This document shows, piece by piece, positions 1 through 5,523 of a DNA stretch of 5,523 nucleotides. Numbering within the stretch: position 1 is the stretch's first letter; each line of letters begins with the position of its first letter. This DNA is from an uncultured Flavobacterium sp. (GTDB lineage: Bacteria; Bacteroidota; Bacteroidia; Flavobacteriales; Flavobacteriaceae), in the NCBI GenBank assembly GCA_946886675.1, contig CAMPIZ010000142.1:1-5523 (forward strand). The letters are read 5' to 3'. The notes beneath the pieces were generated by a model. That model had not been told where the DNA came from. It ran no database searches and was given only the letters and a program-made list of their open reading frames with translations. A program made the position numbers and the translations under genes.

Positions 1-276
1 AAAGCCCTTGAACTTTCCCGCGAATATCAAATGGACCATTACGAACAAATGATAAGAGAAGGAAAAATTCATACATTTCCCAAAAAACATAAATTCAATT
101 CTGTAAAAGATGCAATTGATTTTTACTTTGTTAAGTTAAAAGATGGCAAAGAACTAATATGTACGCTATTTAATCCTTATGAGCTTTTTGAAAATGAATA
201 TATACTCGATATTCTCGAAACTACTAATATAAACATTTCAGACTTTGAGAAGGCAAAATGTATATATAATGCATAG
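1..276 (+). CDS. Hypothetical protein, 3' part (5' end probably outside the window)
   Basis: The frame is open from base 1 to the TAG at 274-276, giving 91 visible residues. ATG codons at 31 and 49 are possible starts, but the ten codons before the first ATG are also open and nothing resembling a promoter is visible, so I treat the gene as 5'-partial. I do not recognise the family. The protein is soluble-looking, rich in Lys, Glu, Phe, Tyr and Ile, with no signal peptide or membrane segment and one Cys near each of positions 54 and 87 of the visible part. By hand count about 79 of 276 bases are G or C (about 29%), clearly lower than the adjacent minus-strand gene. Its stop lies 7 bases from the stop of that convergent gene. 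A real gene is more likely than chance because the composition is protein-like throughout, but function is unknown. Confidence 0.55.
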   Translation, partial: KALELSREYQMDHYEQMIREGKIHTFPKKHKFNSVKDAIDFYFVKLKDGKELICTLFNPYELFENEYILDILETTNINISDFEKAKCIYNA

Positions 277-283
277 TTAGATT

Positions 284-1330
284 TTACACCATCTCCAAAG
301 TTTTATCCCTAATAACCTTACCGGATACAGTCTCGGCAAATTTTGGTATAAACAATATATCTTTAGGTTTTTCAAATTTACCTAAATCGGTAAAAATAGT
401 GTCTTCCACTTTATAAGGCTCACCTTCTATAACCAGCACAAGCTTTTCGCCCAGTGTTTCATCCGGCATACCTTTTACAAAAAACCGCCTGTCTACATGT
501 TCAGAAAGTTTTTCCTCAATCTGCTCAGGGTATAGTTTTACACCGCCGCTGTTTATCACGTTATCATAACGGCCCAGCCATATAAACTGCTTATCGTTTA
601 TTACCTTCACAACATCATTGGTTATAACAGGCTCATCGCATATGGCATAAGGGTCTATAACCAGACAATGCCTGTCGTCTTCACTTATATTTACATCCGG
701 CAGCACTGTAAAAGCCTCTTCCCCTACCCTTTTTGCGGCAATATGGGTTATAGTCTCTGTCATACCATAGGTTTCATAAACTTCTGTAGGCAGCCCCTGC
801 AGCTGTTTGCTTAATGCCTGGCTCACTTTAGCGCCGCCCAGTATTAGTTTTTTAATCTGTTTCAGCCTAAGCAGCGAACGCTCGGCCTGCATGGGCACCA
901 TAGCACAAAAATCATAAACCGTATCCAGCCTTTCCAGCGGTGTGGCGGCAGGCGCTACCAAATCCATATCCCAACCCAGTATAAAAGCACGTACCAGCAT
1001 CATTTTTCCGGCCACAAACTGTGTAGGCAGGCAATGCAATACCCGTATTCCCGGCTCAAGGTCAAAAAAATTACCTGTAGCAATTGCACTGTTTACCATA
1101 GCCTGCTTGTCTACCTTTATCATTTTGGGCAGCCCTGTAGTACCCGATGTCTGCATTTCAATATATTCCCGATGGTCAAACCAGTCGAGCAGGAAATCGC
1201 CAACAGCCCTTTCATAGGGTTCGCCTTCTTTTATAAAACTATAAGCAATACGCGCAAGATCTTCTTCGGTTAAATGAAAACCATTAAGCTTAAATGCGGG
1301 GTGCACAAAGTGATAAGTGGGTTTATTCAT
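284..1330 (-). CDS. menE: o-Succinylbenzoate-CoA ligase-like AMP-forming enzyme (MenE)
   Basis: A 348-residue member of the ANL (acyl/aryl-CoA synthetase) superfamily. Seen directly: the phosphate-binding loop TSGTTGLPK at residues 61-69, the YGMTET adenylate motif at 188-193, the hinge/A8 region GRYDN...SGG at 253-263 followed by YPEQIEE, and the C-terminal SGKVIR at 336-341, whose Lys338 is the expected catalytic lysine. MenE activates o-succinylbenzoate with ATP and then CoA, giving o-succinylbenzoyl-CoA for menaquinone synthesis in the cytoplasm; menaquinone is the usual respiratory quinone of Bacteroidota. The DN...SGG form of the A8 motif and the short length favour MenE over fatty-acyl-CoA ligases. 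The protein is about 100 or more residues shorter than E. coli or Bacillus MenE, mostly because little precedes the P-loop. The start ATG (1330-1328) lies inside the end of the upstream protease gene, an 8-base overlap. No other men gene is visible, so a different small ANL ligase remains possible. Confidence 0.78.
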   Translation of the reverse strand: MNKPTYHFVHPAFKLNGFHLTEEDLARIAYSFIKEGEPYERAVGDFLLDWFDHREYIEMQTSGTTGLPKMIKVDKQAMVNSAIATGNFFDLEPGIRVLHCLPTQFVAGKMMLVRAFILGWDMDLVAPAATPLERLDTVYDFCAMVPMQAERSLLRLKQIKKLILGGAKVSQALSKQLQGLPTEVYETYGMTETITHIAAKRVGEEAFTVLPDVNISEDDRHCLVIDPYAICDEPVITNDVVKVINDKQFIWLGRYDNVINSGGVKLYPEQIEEKLSEHVDRRFFVKGMPDETLGEKLVLVIEGEPYKVEDTIFTDLGKFEKPKDILFIPKFAETVSGKVIRDKTLEMV

Positions 1331-2282
1331 GGCTTTGTGGTGTTTGGTTGATGTAATCAGTGTGTGGCAGGTACAGTTTTCCGGCTAGTTTTTCCTTCCA
1401 GCTGTGCCATTTGTATCTTCTACTAAAGATAAATAAAATTATCGGATAAATTATCAAAACAGGAAGCAGTACGTCAAACCCTGCAGAAGGCTCAGAAACA
1501 TCCTTAAAAACAGAATATGTCTGGAAAGCGGTCCAGTCGGCAGTTACCAATAAAGCGGTCATTAGGTTATTAGCCGCATGAAAGCCTATGGCAAGCTCTG
1601 TACCTTCGTCCATAAGTGTCATGATGCCAAAAAACAATCCTGTACCTATATAATAAATTGAGATTATATAACCCATTTTTGTCACCTCAGGATTGGCCAG
1701 ATGCATCCCGCCAAATATAAGCGATGTCATTAGCAGCGGAAACCACCTGTTTAGCCCAAGCCGTCCAAAGCCCTGCATAAGGTAGCCACGAAAAACAATT
1801 TCCTCTACAGATGTCTGTACCGGTATCAAAGCAATAGCTATTACAGCCAGTATGGCGAACTTTTCCGGGTTAAACTGCAGTATAAACTGGTCTGGCTCGC
1901 TGTAATAAGCCATAAATGTGGTAATAACAGAAAAAACTGCCCAAATGGAAAAAGCAAACATGATACGCCCCCAGTCAACTTTTGGGCGTGAGGTTATTAC
2001 TTCTTTGAATTTTTGCCCATGAAAACGTGTCACCACAAAATACAGCGCAATAAAAGCCGCAACAAAAGATAACAGCAGCAGGAAAAGTGTAAGGTTAAGA
2101 TCCAGGTAACGCAACATCCCTTCCTGTGTAAGCGGCATGGGTTCGCCGGTAGACATATGCTTAAAAGCCACACCGATCCCCAGGGGAAGCTGGCCTATAA
2201 CTGATGCAACAATAATAATAACTGATCCTACCAGATACTTCCAATACTTGTTATCCGGCTTAAATGCCTGAGCTATAAACAT
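1323..2282 (-). CDS. CPBP family intramembrane glutamic metalloprotease (CAAX/Abi type)
   Basis: A 319-residue polytopic membrane protein. The three hallmark motifs of the CPBP (Abi, Rce1-like) family are intact: EEIVFR at residues 160-165 (EExxxR), FGGMH at 190-194 (FxxxH), and HAANN at 235-239 (HxxxN). About eight hydrophobic segments can be picked out by eye, roughly 16-38, 63-84, 106-126, 142-157, 181-197, 204-224, 231-247 and 270-287, with a basic, soluble C-terminal tail. The family includes Rce1-type CAAX proteases and bacterial members linked to bacteriocin immunity, but most bacterial homologues have no known substrate, so the role here is unassigned. It is the first gene of a minus-strand pair and its TAA overlaps the start of menE, suggesting co-translation. 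It reads divergently from the ArsC-like gene across an 88-base AT-rich gap. No Shine-Dalgarno sequence is visible before the ATG. Confidence 0.9.
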   Translation of the reverse strand: MFIAQAFKPDNKYWKYLVGSVIIIVASVIGQLPLGIGVAFKHMSTGEPMPLTQEGMLRYLDLNLTLFLLLLSFVAAFIALYFVVTRFHGQKFKEVITSRPKVDWGRIMFAFSIWAVFSVITTFMAYYSEPDQFILQFNPEKFAILAVIAIALIPVQTSVEEIVFRGYLMQGFGRLGLNRWFPLLMTSLIFGGMHLANPEVTKMGYIISIYYIGTGLFFGIMTLMDEGTELAIGFHAANNLMTALLVTADWTAFQTYSVFKDVSEPSAGFDVLLPVLIIYPIILFIFSRRYKWHSWKEKLAGKLYLPHTDYINQTPQSHE

Positions 2283-2370
2283 AAGAGTAAAATATTGATT
2301 TTAATTTTTAGTTGCCCTAAGTTACTTTAATTTTAAATTAATAATACCGTTCTTTGTAAAAAGAATTTTA
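2283..2370. promoter_or_regulatory. Divergent intergenic region, presumed promoters for both flanking transcripts
   Basis: These 88 bases separate two divergently read genes, so promoters for both directions are expected here or just inside the genes. The stretch is very AT-rich. It holds a 7-base inverted repeat around one base, TTAATTT (2327-2333) and AAATTAA (2335-2341), which could be an operator or simply low-complexity DNA. I looked for the Bacteroidota promoter pattern (TTG, then TAnnTTTG) on both strands. The nearest plus-strand match is GTTCTTTG at 2349-2356, which lacks the TA and has no TTG at the proper distance. The regulatory role is inferred from gene orientation, not from a recognised site. 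Confidence 0.35.
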
Positions 2371-2712
2371 ATGATTACTATTTACCACAATCCGCGCTGT
2401 GGCAAGTCCCGCGAATGCCTCCAGCTGCTGGAACTTGAAAACAAACCCATTATTGTTGTAAAATATCTTAACGAGCCACTTGGCAAAGAAGAACTTACAG
2501 GGCTTATTAAAAAACTGGGGATTAAACCTCTGGAACTTGTAAGGCAAAAAGAACAGATTTGGAAAGATAATTACCAAGACAAGAAACTCACTGATGCACA
2601 GGTTATTAATGCAATGGTGCAACATCCCATACTTATAGAACGCCCTATAGTTGTAAGTGGCGATAAGGCCGTTATTGCGCGCCCTGCGGAAAGGGTAAAG
2701 GAAATCCTGTAA
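2371..2712 (+). CDS. ArsC/YfgD-like arsenate reductase family protein (thioredoxin fold)
   Basis: A 113-residue cytoplasmic protein of the glutaredoxin-dependent ArsC family. The N-terminus carries YHNPRCGKSRE (residues 5-15), with Cys10 in the place of the catalytic Cys12 of E. coli plasmid ArsC and His6 in the place of its His8. The arginines that hold arsenate in ArsC have counterparts at Arg58 (LVRQKE), Arg91 (ERPIVV) and Arg104 (ARP). In the classical enzyme the cysteine forms a thioester-like adduct with arsenate, which glutathione and glutaredoxin reduce to arsenite. The length and the NPRC.KSRE motif resemble E. coli YfgD more than the 141-residue ArsC, which has a longer C-terminal tail. 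No arsR, arsB or acr3 gene is nearby, so true arsenate reduction is uncertain and a general redox role is possible. The ATG at 2371 is chosen because it directly precedes the conserved first beta strand. The receptor gene follows on the same strand after 83 bases. Confidence 0.88.
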   Translation: MITIYHNPRCGKSRECLQLLELENKPIIVVKYLNEPLGKEELTGLIKKLGIKPLELVRQKEQIWKDNYQDKKLTDAQVINAMVQHPILIERPIVVSGDKAVIARPAERVKEIL

Positions 2713-2795
2713 AAATTTAACATTTTTTTATTTCCTGTAAATTAAACCTTGGGCTGCTTTTTGCAGTCATACCGCAATTAAACTAATATCATTTC

Positions 2796-5279
2796 ATGAA
2801 AAAAATACAATCCGCATTACTATTTTTATTTCTCCTCACTTCCGTCACAACCTTCGCACAAAGCAAAGTAACCATTTCCGGTAAGGTGACCGACAGTGAT
2901 ACAAAATTACCTCTTGAATTTGCAACTGTAACAATACAAACACCCGACAGTACTACCGTAAATGGTGGTATGACCGATATTAATGGTGAATACAGCCTTG
3001 AAGTAGAACCGGGGACATATAATATAAAGTTTGACTTTATCTCTTTTGAAAGCGTTGTAAAACGTAATCAAACCATTACTACCGATACCAATTTAGGGAC
3101 CGTTATAATGAAGCCGGACGCTACACTACTCCAGGAAGTTGAAATTATAGCAGAACGTTCTACGGTAGATATTAAACTGGACAAAAAAGTATACAATGTT
3201 GGCCAGGACATGATCGTGAAGGGTGGTACCATTAGCGATGTGCTGGACAATGTACCTTCTGTAACGGTAGATGTGGAAGGTAACGTGAGCCTTCGCGGTA
3301 ATGAAAGCGTTACTATAATGATTGATGGCAGGCCTTCTAACCTTATGGGCGCCAATATAGCCGATGTATTAAGGCTGCTTCCCGCAGACTCTGTTGAAAA
3401 AGTAGAAGTAATCACCAATCCCTCTGCACGTTATGATGCAGAAGGAGGCGGCGGTATTATAAATATAATATTACGGAAAGGAAAGGCACAGGGCTTTAAC
3501 GGGTCTGTTACTGCCAATACCGGTACGCCTGCTAACCACGGTGTTATGGCTAACCTTAACTACAGGGCAGAAAAATTTAATATTTTCTCTAACCTTGGCT
3601 ACAGCTACAGGAACAGCCCGGGTAATTCGTTTACAAATTCAGAATATTTTGATGAGAACGGCAATACTACACGTTTTGTAAACGAAGACAGGGACAGCGA
3701 AAGAAAACGCCACAGCTTTAACGGTACAGTAGGCTTTGAATGGCTTATTGATACCACACTTACCTGGACAAACTCGGTTTCCCTGAGAAGAAGTGATGGC
3801 GAAAACCCTACCAACACTTACTATGATAGCTTTTTTGCCGACGGCAGCTACAATAACACACGTTACCGTTATAATCTTGAGGATGAAAAAGACGATAATT
3901 TCCAGTACTCAACAAACCTTATAAAAAAGTTTGATGGTGAAGGACATGAGCTTAAAATCGATGCTTCTATCTCCTCTAATAAAGACGACGAAACTGCACA
4001 GATAAACGATATTATTTTAGGTAGCGCTAATCCGGAAGACAATTCGTATGAAAGAACGTTTAACCTGGAAGATGAAAAACGTAGCCTTATACAGGCCGAC
4101 TATGTGCTCCCTTTAGGAAAAGAAAGCCGTTTTGAAGCCGGATACCGAGGCAGCTTTACAGAAATGAAAACCGACTCCAGAGCCGAAGTACTGGACAATA
4201 CCGGAGTATGGCAGCCAAATGACAATTTTACCAGCATGCTGGAGTATAACGAATATGTAAATGCCTTATACACACAATATGGCTCTAAAATTGGTAAGTT
4301 CTCTTACCTGCTTGGACTTAGATGGGAAGACTCTAACATTGATGTAAACCTTGTAAACAGAAACGATTACAATAACAAAAAGTACAATAACTTTTTCCCA
4401 AGTGCTTTCCTTACCTATGAGTTTTCTGAAGAAAGCAGTGCAAGTGTAAGCTACAGCCGAAGGATAAACAGGCCAAGGGGACGTTTTATTAATCCGTTCT
4501 CAAGCCTTGAGAGTAACATTAATATATTTCAGGGTAACCCAGACCTAAATCCGTCTATGACAAACTCTTTTGACGTAGGCTACCTTAAACGCTGGAGGGA
4601 TGTTACCCTTAGTACATCGGCATACCTTAATGTAACAGACGACTCTTTCCAGTTTGTAAGAAGGACGGAAGATGCGCAAAATGGTGAAATTCCTGTTACT
4701 TTTATTACGCCTATTAACCTTGCTAAAGAATACCGTTTTGGTTTTGAATTTAATACCAATTACAATCCTTTCAGATGGTGGAGGATAAACGGTAACTTTA
4801 ATTTCTTTAGGGTAGAAACCGATGGCGACTATACCTTTACTTATACCGACGGTAATGGCAATGAAGTTGTGGATTATCAGAATTTTGACAATACCGCTTA
4901 CAGCTGGTTTGCCAGGGTAAACAGTAAAATGAACCTGCCTTGGGGAATAGACTGGCAGATAAACAGTACCTATAATGCACCGCAGGAAAATGCGCAGGGA
5001 CGTAGCAAAGGTATTTTAAGTACTAATACAGCCCTGAGTAAAGATGTTTTAAAAGAAAAAGCTACTATTACACTAAATGTTAGCGATATATTTAACTCCA
5101 GAAAAAGAAAATCATATACTGATCTGCCTGAGGTATACTCATACAGTGAATGGCAGTGGAGGCAAAGACAGATTACCCTGTCTTTTACTTACCGCTTTAA
5201 CATGAACAAGCAGCAGCGTATGAAAGAAGAAAGACAACGCGGAGATAACGGCGGAGACGATGACTACATGGGAGGATAA
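2796..5279 (+). CDS. TonB-dependent outer-membrane receptor, OMP_b-brl_3 type barrel
   Basis: An 827-residue outer-membrane protein. Order of parts: a Sec signal peptide (residues 1 to about 21, basic KK then a hydrophobic core, probable cleavage in TTFA|QS); a carboxypeptidase-regulatory-like beta-sandwich at about 25-105 (SGKVTD near 28, TDINGEYSL near 60); a linker with LQEVEI at 112-117, placed like a TonB box; a plug domain at about 120-228, with VSLRGNE, IDGRPS and NPSARYDAEGGGG; and a barrel rich in aromatic and Asn/Asp residues to about 801. The barrel carries SYSRRINRP (552-560) and GNPDLNP (580-586), hallmarks of this Bacteroidota family. Such proteins take up ligands using TonB-ExbBD energy, but the ligand cannot be read from sequence, and no SusD-like lipoprotein is adjacent, which argues against a classical glycan-uptake pair. 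A charged tail of about 25 residues follows the last strand. Reading frame is intact. The start is fixed by the signal peptide. Confidence 0.93.
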   Translation: MKKIQSALLFLFLLTSVTTFAQSKVTISGKVTDSDTKLPLEFATVTIQTPDSTTVNGGMTDINGEYSLEVEPGTYNIKFDFISFESVVKRNQTITTDTNLGTVIMKPDATLLQEVEIIAERSTVDIKLDKKVYNVGQDMIVKGGTISDVLDNVPSVTVDVEGNVSLRGNESVTIMIDGRPSNLMGANIADVLRLLPADSVEKVEVITNPSARYDAEGGGGIINIILRKGKAQGFNGSVTANTGTPANHGVMANLNYRAEKFNIFSNLGYSYRNSPGNSFTNSEYFDENGNTTRFVNEDRDSERKRHSFNGTVGFEWLIDTTLTWTNSVSLRRSDGENPTNTYYDSFFADGSYNNTRYRYNLEDEKDDNFQYSTNLIKKFDGEGHELKIDASISSNKDDETAQINDIILGSANPEDNSYERTFNLEDEKRSLIQADYVLPLGKESRFEAGYRGSFTEMKTDSRAEVLDNTGVWQPNDNFTSMLEYNEYVNALYTQYGSKIGKFSYLLGLRWEDSNIDVNLVNRNDYNNKKYNNFFPSAFLTYEFSEESSASVSYSRRINRPRGRFINPFSSLESNINIFQGNPDLNPSMTNSFDVGYLKRWRDVTLSTSAYLNVTDDSFQFVRRTEDAQNGEIPVTFITPINLAKEYRFGFEFNTNYNPFRWWRINGNFNFFRVETDGDYTFTYTDGNGNEVVDYQNFDNTAYSWFARVNSKMNLPWGIDWQINSTYNAPQENAQGRSKGILSTNTALSKDVLKEKATITLNVSDIFNSRKRKSYTDLPEVYSYSEWQWRQRQITLSFTYRFNMNKQQRMKEERQRGDNGGDDDYMGG

Positions 5280-5284
5280 AAATA

Positions 5285-5318
5285 AAAAAGGGATGCAGAT
5301 TGCATCCCTTTTTATTTT
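5285..5318. terminator. Strong bidirectional intrinsic terminator
   Basis: Bases 5285-5297 and 5301-5313 form a perfect 13-pair stem (AAAAAGGGATGCA against its complement) around a 3-base loop, GAT. The core is the 8-pair GGGATGCA/TGCATCCC. On the plus strand the stem is followed by TTTTTATTTT; read on the minus strand it is followed by TTTTTTATT. It begins 5 bases after the receptor stop codon and lies 24 bases beyond the stop of the convergent minus-strand gene, so it can end both transcripts. Confidence 0.92.
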
Positions 5319-5337
5319 GGTAACCGAATAATAATGC

Positions 5338-5523
5338 TTAATTACCCACTACCCTGTCAAATCTACCACCGTTGTTTGGACAAACATTCCAGTAGTCAAG
5401 ATTAGGGCCCGGTGCCGGCATACCTTTAATTATAGGGTCTTTAAGTACGTTATCGTTAAAATTATAATTATAGGCCTCATAAAAGTCGGCAAACTTATCT
5501 TCGTTATCCTTGTTATATAAACC
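5338..5523 (-). CDS. Hypothetical protein, C-terminal part (gene continues beyond the right edge)
   Basis: The minus strand is open from the window end (5523) to a TAA at 5340-5338, giving the last 61 codons of a gene whose start is outside. The visible residues begin GLYNKDNEDKFADFYEAYNY and end in GGRFDRVVGN. The segment is rich in Asn, Asp, Tyr and Gly, has a Pro-rich stretch (MPAPGP), and contains a single Cys within WNVCPNNGG near the C-terminus. This composition would suit a secreted or surface protein of Bacteroidota, but I do not recognise the family and see no type IX secretion sorting domain in the visible part. Support for it being real: the open frame reaches the edge, codon use matches the neighbours, and its stop is placed correctly for the shared terminator at 5285-5313. 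Confidence 0.7.
   Translation of the reverse strand, partial: GLYNKDNEDKFADFYEAYNYNFNDNVLKDPIIKGMPAPGPNLDYWNVCPNNGGRFDRVVGN

Noticed and set aside
942..1273. Two overlapping plus-strand open frames of 91 and 79 codons
   Set aside because: They lie wholly inside menE on the opposite strand, whose motifs are unmistakable, and their translations show no recognisable domain or sensible start context.
1323..2282. Phage-defence (abortive infection) role for the CPBP protease, given the family's 'Abi' name
   Set aside because: The name comes from a few family members; here the gene is coupled to a menaquinone ligase with no defence genes, toxin or mobile element nearby.
2349..2356. GTTCTTTG as a Bacteroidota -7 promoter element for the ArsC-like gene
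   Set aside because: It lacks the TA of TAnnTTTG, there is no TTG at the expected distance upstream, and a start site here would leave a very short leader. Too weak to call.
2368..2625. Minus-strand open frame of 85 codons
   Set aside because: It is antisense to the ArsC-like gene, which has conserved catalytic residues throughout; the antisense translation is rich in Phe and Asn and looks like a shadow.
2752..2768. Small hairpin (CTGC, five T, GCAG) between the ArsC-like gene and the receptor
   Set aside because: The stem is only four perfect pairs, six with a G-T pair, and no T-tract follows, so it does not qualify as a terminator; no riboswitch-like structure surrounds it.
3068..3817. 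Two minus-strand open frames inside the receptor gene (3068-3418 and 3605-3817)
   Set aside because: Both are antisense to the well-supported receptor. The Ser/Thr-rich translation of the first is what reverse reading of its codons produces.

Overview
The window looks like an ordinary chromosomal segment from a Bacteroidota species, most likely family Flavobacteriaceae. The evidence is a TonB-dependent outer-membrane receptor of the Bacteroidota type (carboxypeptidase-regulatory-like N-terminal domain, plug, then a barrel of the OMP_b-brl_3 kind), a short MenE-like ligase, AT-rich gene starts without clear Shine-Dalgarno sequences, and a long-stemmed A/T-flanked terminator. The genus cannot be settled from this sequence.

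Layout. At 1-276 (+) is the 3' part of an unrecognised, strikingly AT-rich gene, open at the left edge. It converges, with only 7 bases between stop codons, on a two-gene minus-strand operon (2282 to 284): first a CPBP/CAAX-like intramembrane protease, then, overlapping by 8 bases, an AMP-forming acyl-CoA ligase best read as MenE (o-succinylbenzoate-CoA ligase, menaquinone synthesis). An 88-base AT-rich divergent intergenic region (2283-2370) separates this operon from a plus-strand pair: an ArsC/YfgD-like thioredoxin-fold protein (2371-2712) and, 83 bases later, the 827-residue outer-membrane receptor (2796-5279). The receptor is followed by a strong, symmetrical hairpin terminator (5285-5313). 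A second convergent gene enters from the right edge on the minus strand (5523 to 5338); only its last 61 codons are visible.

How the genes relate. The only tight functional unit visible is the protease-menE overlap. The ArsC-like protein has no ars neighbours and the receptor has no SusD-like partner here, so neither substrate can be inferred. No mobile element, CRISPR array, RNA gene or defence system was found. I do not see a new biological system; the findings are modest and concern gene coupling, composition, unassigned partial genes and protein tails.
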